64,000 nucleotides of DNA from Opitutales bacterium (GCA_016932335.1 JAFGCZ010000004.1:1-64000), one strand, 5' to 3'. Shown: positions 26,995-35,837, numbered from the stretch's first letter. Notes: generated from the sequence alone by a model not told the origin. Program-made: numbers and translations.

Positions 26995-28143
26995 TTATTT
27001 CCCTTGTCGAGATAAAAGTGGCACAGCTTCAATTATTTGTGTTTCAACCAGTTCCTGAATCATATCCGGGAAATTGCCGTGTTTCTGAAAACTCTCCAAT
27101 TGACGGCGAGCTCCAGAGGGCTTCTGCAGAATGCCGGGAAGAAGGTTTAATTCCGCCTCGCAACCCAACTGTTTACTGTAGGGGATGAGCTTTTCATACA
27201 GCTCATAGGCGAGTATACGCACCGGAACTGCTTTTTGGGTTACCGCATCTGTCATTTCGGCATTCATGCCGTAACGGGTAGCTTTCCATTTATTTTGTTT
27301 CACCATAATCGGGTGAATATCGTACTGGTAAACGCCTTCGTCTATCTGCTCGCTGAGCGCCACTACCAGACACTGAATCAGGGCCGTCAGCATCGACACC
27401 GTTTCCATATCGGGCGGTAAATCGCAAATGCGCACTTCTACCGTTCCCAGGCGCGGGTGCGGGCGCACATCCCACCAGATTTCCCGGATGGAGTTGATAA
27501 AACCGCTTTGGATCGAGTGGTTCACGATCCAGCAGTATTCCGAGTAGTTCCGCATATTGGGCGGCAGGCCTGCCGCCGGAAGCTGCTCCATGATTTTGCA
27601 GCGGTGCGACTGCAGCCCCGTGTTGCGCCCGACCCAGAAGGGGCTGTTTACAGAAAGTGCCAGCAGGGTGGGTAAATGCCGCATCAGGCGGTCGATCACC
27701 ATCACTGCCTTATCTCCGCTGTCGACCCCCACGTGTACGTGCATGCCAAAGGTTACAATCCTTCTCGCGGTATCCTGCATTTTATCCACCAATTGTTTAT
27801 AACGCTTGTCCGGGGTAATGCGTTGTTCCATCCAGGTGGAGAAAGGGTGGGTTGCCGCCCAGAAAATCCGTGTGTCCAGCTGCTTTACCAGTGCGTCAAC
27901 GATCGCCAGCTTGCTTTTCAAATCTGAAATCACCTCGCGGACATGGAGAAAGGCACTGGAATTGATTTCGATGTAGGACTGCATTAATTCCGGCTTGGCC
28001 CATTCCTGTTCATCGGGCAGCAGTTTGAGCACATCCAGGATCACTGGATTCAGCGCCCAGCTGTTTTGTTCAACCAGTTGCAGTTCCAGTTCTACTCCCA
28101 CGGTGGGACGATTACAGTGTGTGAATTCCAGTTTAGGGTCCAT
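26995..28143 (-). CDS. YbdK-type carboxylate-amine ligase (glutamate-cysteine ligase 2 family)
   Basis: ATP-grasp-like GCS2-family enzyme of 382 residues. I start it at the ATG at 28143 (MDPKLEFTHC), which overlaps the end of the upstream amidohydrolase by 11 bases. Family features are TVGVELELQLVE near the start, TFGMHVHVGVDSGDKAV and a conserved ARG-like region WWDVRPHPRLGTVEVRICD. Such proteins show weak glutamate-cysteine ligase activity in vitro, and the cellular product is uncertain. Coupling to an M20 amidohydrolase suggests a shared peptide or amide substrate (inference). Confidence 0.87.
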   Translation of the reverse strand: MDPKLEFTHCNRPTVGVELELQLVEQNSWALNPVILDVLKLLPDEQEWAKPELMQSYIEINSSAFLHVREVISDLKSKLAIVDALVKQLDTRIFWAATHPFSTWMEQRITPDKRYKQLVDKMQDTARRIVTFGMHVHVGVDSGDKAVMVIDRLMRHLPTLLALSVNSPFWVGRNTGLQSHRCKIMEQLPAAGLPPNMRNYSEYCWIVNHSIQSGFINSIREIWWDVRPHPRLGTVEVRICDLPPDMETVSMLTALIQCLVVALSEQIDEGVYQYDIHPIMVKQNKWKATRYGMNAEMTDAVTQKAVPVRILAYELYEKLIPYSKQLGCEAELNLLPGILQKPSGARRQLESFQKHGNFPDMIQELVETQIIEAVPLLSRQGK

Positions 28144-29350
28144 CTTCAGGGGTATGGGTGGAGGCCAGATGCACCGCGCAGTGCGCCAATACGTGTGCAC
28201 CGATTGATAAGGAACCTTCGTCTATGTCGAAGAAAGGAGAATGCAGCGGGTAGGGCGTTGTTCCGGGGCTTCCGCAGCCCAGCCGGAGCATACAGCCGGG
28301 AATGTGTTTCAGGTAATTGGCAAAGTCCTCTCCCCCCATGCTACATTGTTCTATAGGAATGATGTTATCGCGCCCTACGACTTCCTGCGCGGCAATTCGG
28401 CAGGTGCGTGTTATTTGGGGGTCATTAAGCACATTTCCCAGATTCGCCGGAAAATCAATTTGAATGGAAACCCCGTGGACCAGCCCCACCGCGTGCCCCA
28501 ACCGTTCCAGCCAGGCCTTCATTTTCTGCGCGGTTTCCGGCGCCACGCTCCTCAGGGTGCCTCTCAGTTGAGCCCGCTCCGGGATTACATTCGGGTTGAT
28601 CCCGCTTTGGAAAACTCCAAATGTCAGAATCGAGGGATCTCGTGAATCGCTGATTCGGGGGATTTCCGCATAGGTCTGTTGCACAAAACTGGCTGCGGCC
28701 GCCAACGGATCGTGGGCCTGGTGAGGCCTGGCCCCATGCCCGCCGCAACCTTCCACTTGCACTGAAAATTCTACGCAATTGGCTGTCAGTGCTCCTTCCC
28801 GGTAAGCCACCGTTCCTACGTTGTAGTAGGGATCAACATGCAGCGCCACGATACAGTCGACTCCGTCAATGGCTCCCGCATCCATCATTTCCAGGGCTCC
28901 CGTGGCGGTTTCTTCTGCCGGTTGAAAAATGGCCCGCCAGCTGATCTCCTGTAAATGCTCCCTGTTGCTGTACAATCCCAAGGTGGCTCCCAGCAGCATT
29001 GCCGTATGCGCATCGTGCCCGCAGGCATGCATTCGGTTCCGTTCACGGCTGTGGTAAGTTACCGTTTTCTCATCCTGCATACGCAGTGCATCAATATCCG
29101 CCCTTAGCGCCACCCGGTAGGGAACGCTCCCCTCAGGATGGGAATCAACAACGACTCCACGCCCCGAAGGCGCTATGCGAAACGGCACATTGTGCTCTTC
29201 CAGAATATGCACAATATAGGACGTTGTTTTAAACTCCTCGCCGCTGGGTTCTGGATGCCGGTGCAGATAACGCCTCCAGTCACGAACGTGCGTCGCCAGC
29301 TTCCTCAGAGAAGCATCCACACCGTCAAGCAATGCTTTGGAGTCTGTCAT
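28133..29350 (-). CDS. M20D-family amidohydrolase
   Basis: A 405-residue cytoplasmic metallo-amidohydrolase of the hippurate hydrolase/N-acyl-amino-acid deacylase type. Metal and catalytic motifs: the LHRHPEPSGEE start, ACGHDAHTAMLLGA (metal His/Asp), FQPAEET (catalytic Glu), ALHVDP, and the C-terminal MGGEDFANYL. The dimerisation domain lies about 180-300. It is translationally coupled to the ligase-like gene downstream. The substrate (N-acyl amino acid or N-acetyl-diaminopimelate) cannot be decided. Confidence 0.9.
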   Translation of the reverse strand: MTDSKALLDGVDASLRKLATHVRDWRRYLHRHPEPSGEEFKTTSYIVHILEEHNVPFRIAPSGRGVVVDSHPEGSVPYRVALRADIDALRMQDEKTVTYHSRERNRMHACGHDAHTAMLLGATLGLYSNREHLQEISWRAIFQPAEETATGALEMMDAGAIDGVDCIVALHVDPYYNVGTVAYREGALTANCVEFSVQVEGCGGHGARPHQAHDPLAAAASFVQQTYAEIPRISDSRDPSILTFGVFQSGINPNVIPERAQLRGTLRSVAPETAQKMKAWLERLGHAVGLVHGVSIQIDFPANLGNVLNDPQITRTCRIAAQEVVGRDNIIPIEQCSMGGEDFANYLKHIPGCMLRLGCGSPGTTPYPLHSPFFDIDEGSLSIGAHVLAHCAVHLASTHTPEDGP

Positions 29351-29485
29351 GTCGGTTCTCTATAAGAATAGCCTGCATTCTTTGTTTTGCAATGCCTAAC
29401 TCGATTCCCTAAAACGGTACTGTTTTTATCACTGGCGGTTGCATCGGGCATTACTTTGCATTACCTTCCTCGAACATTCTCACCT

Positions 29486-29998
29486 ATGAAAAATAAATAC
29501 ACTCAATCCTTCCTCTTCCTCCTTGCTTTTTGCTTTGCCGCTCCGGCTATGTTTGCCGAGGCTCCCAAGGACGTCATCAAGAACGACCTCGTCAAAGCGG
29601 TCGACGGTAACTTTGTTCCCGCTACCCTTGATGCCAACGTGAAATACATTGCCCTCTATTTTTCCGCCAAATGGTGCCCTCCCTGCCGTAAATTCACCCC
29701 CAAGCTGGTTGAATACTACAACAGCATCAATGCTCAGGAGAAACAGTTCGAGGTTGTTTTCTGCAGTGCGGACCGCGATCCTGAGGGGATGATTAGCTAC
29801 ATGTCCACCTACGGCATGAAATGGCCTGCCCTCAAATATCAGTCACGCGACCTGCTTGGTCATTATGCCGGCGACGGTATTCCCTGCCTCGTTCTCATTG
29901 ATGCCAACACCGGTAAGGTCATCAGCGATTCCTATATCGACGGCGAATACCGCAGCCCCTATCCCGTGTTGGAAGAGATCAAGGCTCTGCTCAAGTAA
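29486..29998 (+). CDS. Secreted thioredoxin-like protein (nucleoredoxin/TlpA type)
   Basis: A 170-residue exported thioredoxin-fold protein; the ATG at 29486 gives a signal peptide ending MFAEA (about 25). The redox motif WCPPC is at 63-67 in YFSAKWCPPCRKFTPKLVEYY, a tryparedoxin/nucleoredoxin-like pattern, followed by VFCSADRDPEGMISYM and a cis-Pro region GIPCLVLID. It probably reduces or isomerises disulfides in the periplasm. It stands alone, with a terminator downstream. Confidence 0.88.
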   Translation: MKNKYTQSFLFLLAFCFAAPAMFAEAPKDVIKNDLVKAVDGNFVPATLDANVKYIALYFSAKWCPPCRKFTPKLVEYYNSINAQEKQFEVVFCSADRDPEGMISYMSTYGMKWPALKYQSRDLLGHYAGDGIPCLVLIDANTGKVISDSYIDGEYRSPYPVLEEIKALLK

Positions 29999-30022
29999 GC
30001 ACTGCACCCATTTTTTTTGCGA

Positions 30023-30051
30023 AAGCCTCTTCCTCTGAAGAGGCTTTTTTT
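30023..30051. terminator. Terminator between thioredoxin-like and AEC transporter genes
   Basis: A 10-bp stem AAGCCTCTTC / GAAGAGGCTT with a 4-base loop and a T-run downstream; the minus-strand side also has a T-rich run. It lies between convergent genes. Confidence 0.85.
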
Positions 30052-31030
30052 ATGCAATGAGCCACAATCCAAGCAAAATCCACAAAGGAATGGTTATCAG
30101 GCTGACCAGTGTGGTGCTCAATACGGTTCTTAATCCGATATCGCTGTTGGCTCCATAGTAGCGAATCAGCACAAAGGGGAACAGCGCACTGGGCATGGCG
30201 GCCTGAATAATGACCACCACCTTCAATTCGTGCGAGATGGGCGCCCATACGGCAATGGCTAAAAAGAACAGCGGCAGAAGCCCCAGGCGAAGTACGCAGG
30301 CCGCCAACGATACATTCAGCTGCTTCCACAGGCAGGTGCTCTTGGCGGCATCCCACAGAGATGAGCCGCACACCACAATGCCCAATGTTACTGCACAGCC
30401 ACCGAGTGCGCTGACGATCTGACAACCGACTTTATACGATGCGCTGAATAAAACCGGGGCATCCCCGGAAAGCCAGCTGTGTAAACCGCTAAGGTTCATA
30501 AAAAGCCCCAAAAACAGGCCCAACAGCGGCGGTGAGAGTAGCTTTTTGGCCCAGTTTTTTCCCAAACCTCCGGTCAGAATCAGAATACCGATGCTCCAGA
30601 ATACCAGCTCCACTCCAAGGTTGTGGACAAAAAGCACCCCGATCATATCGCTGTCGGGGTAGAGGCTTTGAATGAGGTAAATCGGAGTGTAGCCGTAGTT
30701 GTAGATTCCGGCGGAAAAGGCAAACGTGCGTTGATCCGATCCCAGCTTCATTCCAAAGAGCGGGCTCAATTTCAGGCAGAAGAATAGCCCCAACAATATG
30801 GTTACGGCACCGATTATCGGTGCGGCAATTACATTGCCCCCGGTTGAAAGTGCTTTATTCCCGATAATCGAAGTGACGATCAGTGCCGGATAGAAGACGT
30901 TCAGCAGCAATTGCATGATGCGCTGATCCGTGTCCGGATTCAGCCAGTTGCGGCTGCGGAAGAAGGCTCCTACCAACAGCAAACCAAATACAGGCGCGGT
31001 CGCCTGCAGTATAGTGGCAAAAAGATTCAT
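30050..31030 (-). CDS. AEC (auxin efflux carrier) family transporter
   Basis: A 326-residue inner-membrane protein starting at the ATG at 31030 (MNLFATILQATAPVFGLLLV); the longer open frame upstream overlaps the preceding gene and reads as non-membrane sequence. About ten membrane segments fall in two inverted repeats, with the family's broken-helix regions around NYGYTPIYLIQS and AAMPSALFPFVL. The substrate is unknown; bacterial relatives move malate or other organic acids. It lies 11 bases downstream of the methylase gene. Confidence 0.82.
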   Translation of the reverse strand: MNLFATILQATAPVFGLLLVGAFFRSRNWLNPDTDQRIMQLLLNVFYPALIVTSIIGNKALSTGGNVIAAPIIGAVTILLGLFFCLKLSPLFGMKLGSDQRTFAFSAGIYNYGYTPIYLIQSLYPDSDMIGVLFVHNLGVELVFWSIGILILTGGLGKNWAKKLLSPPLLGLFLGLFMNLSGLHSWLSGDAPVLFSASYKVGCQIVSALGGCAVTLGIVVCGSSLWDAAKSTCLWKQLNVSLAACVLRLGLLPLFFLAIAVWAPISHELKVVVIIQAAMPSALFPFVLIRYYGANSDIGLRTVLSTTLVSLITIPLWILLGLWLIA

Positions 31031-31041
31031 TGTTCCCCCTG

Positions 31042-31704
31042 TTAGACAGGGGAGCCAGTAAACAACCTTTTCAGTCGGTCTGCAAGCCCGTGTTTCTGTA
31101 CGCTGCGTTTTAGTACAAAAACCAGTTCCGGCGCCCGCCGCTTCGTCCCGATCGGTGCGTAGCGGTGCACCCAGGCTTCGTCTTCGGGTAAGTGTTCCAC
31201 CCAATTCACCACGGCTTCAGTCTCCCGAATGCCCTGATGGTGCCCGGGATAGCAGGCAATGCTTAAAACACCTCCCTTGGTCAGTAGGTGGAAAGCCTGA
31301 TCCAGTGCCGCCGCGGTGCTCTCTGCCTCGGTGGTAATGTTTTTATCGCCACCGGGCAGATAACCCAAATTAAACATAATGGCCTTAATCTTCCCCTTAT
31401 ATGCTCCGGGAATATGGCTCTGCATCTGTGCGTGGCTGCATTCAAACAGCTGAACGTGATCTGCCGAGCCGTCTTGGAATAACCGGTTACGGGCAATCTG
31501 TAACGCATCCGCCTGAATCTCGAAACCAAATACCAGGCCTTTGTTCCCCACCAACGCAGCAAGACGGGCGGTGTCGTTTCCATTGCCTACAGTGGCATCC
31601 ACTGCAATGTCTCCTGGTCTCAATACTTCGGCTATACGGGCATGGGCCAGTTCTGTGATGGAAACAGTTTGTTCCTTATAAAGGGGCGGTTCAGGAGTAA
31701 TCAT
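31042..31704 (-). CDS. MnmM/YtqB-like SAM-dependent tRNA methyltransferase
   Basis: A 220-residue class I methyltransferase of the rRNA_methylase (PF06962) family, to which B. subtilis YtqB (MnmM), a tRNA wobble-uridine modification enzyme, belongs. Motifs: DATVGNGNDTARLAALVG (about 36-53) for SAM, MFNLGYLPGGDKNITT (about 112-127) as the family signature, and ACYPGHHQG near 155. It is co-directional with the AEC gene and the lipoprotein upstream. The tRNA role is transferred from the family, not shown here. Confidence 0.85.
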   Translation of the reverse strand: MITPEPPLYKEQTVSITELAHARIAEVLRPGDIAVDATVGNGNDTARLAALVGNKGLVFGFEIQADALQIARNRLFQDGSADHVQLFECSHAQMQSHIPGAYKGKIKAIMFNLGYLPGGDKNITTEAESTAAALDQAFHLLTKGGVLSIACYPGHHQGIRETEAVVNWVEHLPEDEAWVHRYAPIGTKRRAPELVFVLKRSVQKHGLADRLKRLFTGSPV

Positions 31705-31731
31705 GGGTGCTCAGGAAGGCGCTTTTTAGAC

Positions 31732-32115
31732 TTACTTCCCTTCGGCGGCTTCTTCTTTAGCTTTTTTCTCCGCTAATTGCTGGGCTTCCTTACGCATGGG
31801 TTTAAATTCCCAGCGCTGTTCCGCCTCATTCCAAGTGCGGAATTCATACTCAGGATCTATGTACTCAAATTTTCCGGTATCCAGATTGTAGGCTCTATAC
31901 TCTTCCCGGTTCATATCGAAGGTCTGTTGGTCGTTGTAGGCCTCGTTTTGGGCCTTCATTTCATTATAGTAACCTTCATTGTCAGTTTCTCCCCGAAGAA
32001 AGCGTGCTGTCGGCGAATTATGGATACTGTCTTTTACGGTATCGCTGCTGCAGCCGCTGAATAAAAGCAGGCTCAGTAGAAAAATCCCTGCTGGAATGGC
32101 TTTAATGGTATTCAT
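31732..32115 (-). CDS. Small predicted lipoprotein
   Basis: A 127-residue protein with a lipobox (LLFSGC, Cys about 22) after a hydrophobic signal. The mature part is charged and contains the repeated WNEAEQRWEF-type phrase and a Lys/Glu-rich, helix-prone C-terminus. I do not recognise the family. It is probably anchored to a membrane in the periplasm. It lies between mnmM-like and dapF-like genes; no function is proposed. Confidence 0.7.
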   Translation of the reverse strand: MNTIKAIPAGIFLLSLLLFSGCSSDTVKDSIHNSPTARFLRGETDNEGYYNEMKAQNEAYNDQQTFDMNREEYRAYNLDTGKFEYIDPEYEFRTWNEAEQRWEFKPMRKEAQQLAEKKAKEEAAEGK

Positions 32116-32156
32116 AGGATTGATGGAGTAATAACGTTATTTAGTAATTAAAATCG

Positions 32157-33017
32157 TCAACAGGCTGTCGAGGCAGTCCAATGCACGGCCTCATCGGCCA
32201 ATTCAAAAGTGCCCACAAAGGTTACAGATCCCGTCATCGTCACCGCATAAGTATCGTTGATCTCCAGTTGCAGCGTCCCTCCGGGCATGTGCACTGTAAT
32301 CGCTTCATCCACCAGTCCCAGTTTCTTGGCTACACTGCCCGCAGCGCTGGAGCTGCTTCCCGAGGCCAGTGTATATCCCGCTCCGCGCTCCCAAATTTCG
32401 ATTTGGATATTCTTTCTGTCCAGTACCTTGAGCAGTTGCACATTGATGCGTTCGGGAAAGAGTTCCAAATTGTTTTCCAACAACGGGCCGATTTCGCAGG
32501 CCAGAGCTTTGCTTACTTCTGTCATTGGTAACACACAGTGCGGATTCCCGATATTGGCGCAGCAAAAATGGTAGAACTTTTCCTTCAGTTCTATGCTTTC
32601 CATAATCACTTCACGCGATTCTCCTGTGGCCGGAATATCGTCGCTCAAAAAGCTGACTGTTCCCATTTCCACGCGAATCAAATCCTTTTGGAATACGGTG
32701 CAGGTAACAACACCTCCCAGTGTGTCCACGGTAAAGGGGGTGTTCAGTGACACTTTTCCAGTGTCATAGAGATAGCGGCAGAAAATACGCAGTCCGTTGC
32801 CGCTCTTTTCGGCTTCACTTCCATCTGGATTCAAAATCTGCAGGCGGAAATCGGCTCGGTCGCTGCTTTGTGGTCCATAAAGAATGCCATCCGAGCCCAG
32901 TCCAAAATTCCGATGGCAGATACGCACCGTGGCGGCGTTGTCCGGGATTGTTGGGCTGTCTTTGGGGTCCAAAACCAGGTAGTCGTTTCCTAATGCGTGG
33001 TATTTAGTGAAGTGCAT
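32157..33017 (-). CDS. DapF-like protein with Ser at both catalytic Cys positions
   Basis: A 286-residue member of the diaminopimelate epimerase fold, starting at the ATG at 33017 (MHFTKYHALGNDY). Family regions are FTKYHALGNDYLVLD, GSDGILYGP, NPDGSEAEKSGNGLRIF and ERGAGYTLASGSSSSAAG. In known DapF enzymes the two proton-transferring residues are Cys, in ..MCGNG.. and ..LACGTGA... Here they are S72 (codon AGC) and S219 (codon TCG). Cys-to-Ser DapF mutants are reported to lose epimerisation, so this protein may have another isomerase activity or an altered mechanism. It lies next to aroQ. Lysine or murein precursor synthesis is thus only tentative. Confidence 0.85.
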   Translation of the reverse strand: MHFTKYHALGNDYLVLDPKDSPTIPDNAATVRICHRNFGLGSDGILYGPQSSDRADFRLQILNPDGSEAEKSGNGLRIFCRYLYDTGKVSLNTPFTVDTLGGVVTCTVFQKDLIRVEMGTVSFLSDDIPATGESREVIMESIELKEKFYHFCCANIGNPHCVLPMTEVSKALACEIGPLLENNLELFPERINVQLLKVLDRKNIQIEIWERGAGYTLASGSSSSAAGSVAKKLGLVDEAITVHMPGGTLQLEINDTYAVTMTGSVTFVGTFELADEAVHWTASTAC

Positions 33018-33064
33018 GTGACCGTTATTCAATGAATTCTCGTTTACAAAGACAACGCAATATT

Positions 33065-33499
33065 TCAGCTGTACATGGCCAGATAATGCAGCGCGGCCAT
33101 ATATCCCTGAATGCCCAACCCGCTGATAACTCCAATGCTCACGCCTGCGGTGTAGGAGTGGTGGCGGAAAGATTCCCGTTTGTAGATGTTTGAAAGGTGC
33201 ACCTCTATAAAGCTCATGCCGCTCCCGGCAATAGCATCGCGTAACGCCACGCTGGTGTGGGTATAGGCACCGGGGTTGAAGATCACACCTTTGATTCCCG
33301 AGTCGGCTGCTTCATAAATGCGGTCGATCAGTTGTCCTTCGTGGTTCGATTGAAAATGCTCCAGCTTGACCCCCATCGACGTAGACACTTGATCCAGCAT
33401 CGTCTGGATATCTTCCAGCGTATTGCGGCCGTAAATTTCCGGTTCGCGTTTGCCGAGTCGGTTCAGGTTGGGTCCATTCAGTACCAGTATCTTTTTCAT
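33065..33499 (-). CDS. aroQ: 3-dehydroquinate dehydratase, type II
   Basis: A 144-residue cytoplasmic enzyme of the shikimate pathway that dehydrates 3-dehydroquinate. Signatures: ILVLNGPNLNRLGKREPEIYG (Asn and the catalytic Tyr of the lid), QSNHEGQLIDRI, NPGAYTHTSVALRDAI and EVHLSNIYKRESFRHHS with the catalytic His. Length and motifs are canonical. It lies between the Nif3-like and DapF-like genes on the same strand. Confidence 0.97.
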   Translation of the reverse strand: MKKILVLNGPNLNRLGKREPEIYGRNTLEDIQTMLDQVSTSMGVKLEHFQSNHEGQLIDRIYEAADSGIKGVIFNPGAYTHTSVALRDAIAGSGMSFIEVHLSNIYKRESFRHHSYTAGVSIGVISGLGIQGYMAALHYLAMYS

Positions 33500-33524
33500 A
33501 GGGTGTCCAGTTTACAAAGTTGTC

Positions 33525-34277
33525 TTACAGAGGACAGTTTGTGGAGATAAATTCCCAGGGCACACCAAAGTGCTCGGAGATTTCCTGCGCCAGCGCTTTT
33601 ACGCCAAAGGTTTCCGTTGCATAGTGCCCACACGGGTAAAGGTTCAAATTCAGCTCCTGAGCCATGTTGAAATGGTGTTGCTTCAGCTCTCCCGTAATCA
33701 GGGTGTCCACTCCTTCGCTCAGTAGATCCTCGACTACAGAGGCACCGCTTCCGGTCAAGATCGCTACCTTTTCAGGCTTTTCCGAGCCGAATTCCATGGC
33801 ATCCATCACTCCCAGCAGGTTTTCCAGCTTATCGCGCAAAACACTGCGGTTCTCTCCGCAGGTGGCGATTACCCCCAGATCTGTTCCTTCATAAGGAAAG
33901 GCGCTGCGTTCTACTGCCAGCCCAAGAGCTTTGGCCAGCAGGGCATTGTTGCCTATCTCGGGGTGGGCATCCAACGGAAGATGGCTGCTGTAGACCGCCA
34001 GATTATTTTCCATGAGCAGGCGGATTTTGTCATAATTGACTCCTGTCAGAGGAATCGGCGGTACCCAAAATACCCCGTGGTGAACAATCAGCAGATCAAT
34101 CTCACGGTCAATTGCTTCCTGAAAAGGCACCAGCCCGGCGTCCACTGCTGCCCCGATTTTACTGACGTTGCCATCGTTGCTTACCTGCAGCCCATTTACC
34201 GCTCCTTTGAAGTCACGGATTTCTTTCCGACGGGTGCGGGTGTCGCAAAAATGGACAATATCTTCCAACTTAGGCAT
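33525..34277 (-). CDS. Nif3-like dinuclear metal center hexameric protein
   Basis: A 250-residue protein of the Nif3/DUF34 family; I start it at the ATG at 34277 (MPKLEDIVHFCD). The metal site shows in LIVHHGVFW, the YSSHLPLDAHPEIGNNA stretch, and the C-terminal GHYATETFGVKAL. The family forms a toroidal hexamer with two metals per subunit and may act in metal insertion or damaged-metabolite repair; the reaction is unsettled. It is co-directional with aroQ 26 bases downstream. Confidence 0.9.
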   Translation of the reverse strand: MPKLEDIVHFCDTRTRRKEIRDFKGAVNGLQVSNDGNVSKIGAAVDAGLVPFQEAIDREIDLLIVHHGVFWVPPIPLTGVNYDKIRLLMENNLAVYSSHLPLDAHPEIGNNALLAKALGLAVERSAFPYEGTDLGVIATCGENRSVLRDKLENLLGVMDAMEFGSEKPEKVAILTGSGASVVEDLLSEGVDTLITGELKQHHFNMAQELNLNLYPCGHYATETFGVKALAQEISEHFGVPWEFISTNCPL

Positions 34278-34338
34278 ATAGGCATTCTCGCAGATTGTGC
34301 TGCAAAAACAACCCAAAACCTTTCTTCCGCGGTACAAA

Positions 34339-34366
34339 TAAAACGCTCACACAAGTGCGAGCGTTT
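34339..34366 (-). terminator. Terminator hairpin after the pspABC operon
   Basis: A 12-bp stem with one mismatch (AAACGCTCACAC / GTGCGAGCGTTT) and a 2-base loop, with TATTTGT following on the minus strand. It lies between the end of pspC and the Nif3-like gene. Confidence 0.6.
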
Positions 34367-34397
34367 ATCCCCTAATAATAGTTATATGTCCAATCGT

Positions 34398-34781
34398 TCA
34401 AGAACGATGAAATCTGCGTTCCCAGTCGAACTCCTTCTGGGTAACGGTGTTTTCCATGCGCCGCGTTCTTCGGTCCAATGAGTCCAGTTTTCTCTGCAGG
34501 CGCAGTAAAGCGCTTTTCCGGTCGCTGCTCAGCGAGTTGTAAAACTCGGTGTCTTCGCTGCTGGAAGGGGTGATTACCGGTTCCGGCTTCATCAGAAAAG
34601 CCAGCACAAAGTAGACCAGCAGCATCCCCGAGGAAGTCAGTCCGCAGGAGATTATAAACGCTACCCGAATCAGTCCCACATTCAGCTCCGACCAGTCGGC
34701 CAATCCCTGGCAGACTCCAAACAAAGCTCCTTTGCGGGAACGGTAAAGCGGGCGGTCTCTCCCTCCAAAATAGTTGCTCAT
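34398..34781 (-). CDS. pspC: PspC-domain membrane protein
   Basis: A 127-residue inner-membrane protein. The PspC domain is at about 11-70 (RSRKGALFGVCQGLADWSEL, then IRVAFIISCGLTSSGMLLVYFVL). The C-terminal part is charged with helix-prone repeats. In the phage-shock response PspC helps sense membrane damage and binds PspA or its partners. Gene order pspA-pspB-pspC on one strand with pspF divergent supports the name. Confidence 0.9.
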   Translation of the reverse strand: MSNYFGGRDRPLYRSRKGALFGVCQGLADWSELNVGLIRVAFIISCGLTSSGMLLVYFVLAFLMKPEPVITPSSSEDTEFYNSLSSDRKSALLRLQRKLDSLDRRTRRMENTVTQKEFDWERRFHRS

Positions 34782-34799
34782 AAGAAAAAGAGTTGGTGG

Positions 34800-35057
34800 C
34801 TAAAGTTGCTCTCGACCTTTGACTTTCTCGCGGTCGATAAGAATGGTTTCCAGCGTTTCGATACGGTCTTCCAGATCGTTCAACGTCCGGTTCATCTGTT
34901 GGATAATGCGCGTGTCGTCTTCATCGTTGTGTCGGTTGCTACGGTGTTTCCCGCGCATCATGGCAAAAAGAATTACCAAGGTGATACAGATCGATGGAAT
35001 TCCGAAGATGATGAATACAACGACTATACCGGTTAAATTGTCCGAATCTATGTCCAT
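34800..35057 (-). CDS. pspB: PspB-like small membrane protein
   Basis: An 85-residue protein: one N-terminal membrane segment (GIVVVFIIFGIPSICITLVI) followed by a basic stretch and a coiled-coil-prone tail (MNRTLNDLEDRIETLETIL). It matches the PspB layout (TM plus leucine-zipper-like tail), though its sequence is diverged. It lies between pspA and pspC, 18 bases from pspC. The name rests on size, topology and place. Confidence 0.82.
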   Translation of the reverse strand: MDIDSDNLTGIVVVFIIFGIPSICITLVILFAMMRGKHRSNRHNDEDDTRIIQQMNRTLNDLEDRIETLETILIDREKVKGREQL

Positions 35058-35096
35058 GTTTAAGTCCTCAGGTGATTAAGCGTTTCCAAATATGGA

Positions 35097-35765
35097 TTAC
35101 TCTTTGTCCTGAGACAATTCTTTCTTCAACGCTTCCAGTTCGTCTTCAATCTTTTCGTCCTTCTCCAGTTTTTCGAATTCGTCTTCCAGAGTGGGTTTGC
35201 GGCCGAAGTTTACGAGGTCGGCGTCGGCTTCCATGTGATCGATTTTGTTCTCGAAGTGGTCGAAGCGGGCCATCACATCGGATGTGTCCGCCTTGCGGAT
35301 CTTCATCTGAGTGCTCTTATGCTTGGTGGCGGCAATGTGGCGCTGTACCAGCACGCGATGTTTGTTGCGGGCCCCGGCCAGTTTCTCTTCCAACTGCTTG
35401 ATGTCGCTCTGATACTGTTCGACAATTTCTGTCAGATTGTTAATCTCATTCTGGCGATTTTCCACTTCAGCCAGGTAGTTGCGCTTTTCCACAAGCGCTT
35501 CGCGGGCCAAATCTTCGCGGCCTTTTTCTACAGCCAGGCGGGCTTTTTTACTCCAGTTTTCGGCGCGTTCTCTGGCTTCTTCCAGAGTGCGGTTGACCCG
35601 GGTGCGAGAAGCCATGGTCGAGGCACAGCTGGCTTTGATTTCCACCAGTGTATCTTCCATTTCCTGAATCATCAGGCGGATTAGCTTCTCCGGGTCTTCG
35701 GCCTTGTCCAACATGGCATTGATGTTGGAGTTTACGATGTCACGGAATCTTGAAAAAATGCCCAT
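35097..35765 (-). CDS. pspA: Phage shock protein A (PspA/IM30 family)
   Basis: A 222-residue, almost entirely helical membrane-binding effector. The start GIFSRFRDIVNSNINAMLDK is the amphipathic helix; the family stretch KLIRLMIQEMEDTLVEIK follows. It protects the inner membrane and, when not bound, inhibits PspF. It is the first gene of pspABC and has a sigma-54-type promoter upstream, divergent from pspF. Confidence 0.95.
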   Translation of the reverse strand: MGIFSRFRDIVNSNINAMLDKAEDPEKLIRLMIQEMEDTLVEIKASCASTMASRTRVNRTLEEARERAENWSKKARLAVEKGREDLAREALVEKRNYLAEVENRQNEINNLTEIVEQYQSDIKQLEEKLAGARNKHRVLVQRHIAATKHKSTQMKIRKADTSDVMARFDHFENKIDHMEADADLVNFGRKPTLEDEFEKLEKDEKIEDELEALKKELSQDKE

Positions 35766-35821
35766 TGTTTTATCTTTCTTGTTTTCGGGTTCTTCGGGTG
35801 AATGTTTGTATGCCCATCACT

Positions 35822-35837
35822 TGCAGTCGCTATGCCA
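35822..35837 (-). promoter_or_regulatory. Sigma-54-type promoter for pspABC
   Basis: On the minus strand TGGCATA-GCGA-CTGCA matches the -24/-12 consensus TGGCAYR-N4-TTGCW except for one base in the -12 element; the invariant GG and GC are present. It lies about 57 bases before the pspA start and fits activation by the divergent PspF, a sigma-54 activator. The transcription start is not shown. Confidence 0.7.

Noticed and set aside
32130-32141. AATAACGTTATT palindrome
   Set aside because: It resembles the LacI-type palindrome core but is upstream of an unrelated lipoprotein gene and lacks the flanking TTT/AAA, so probably chance.
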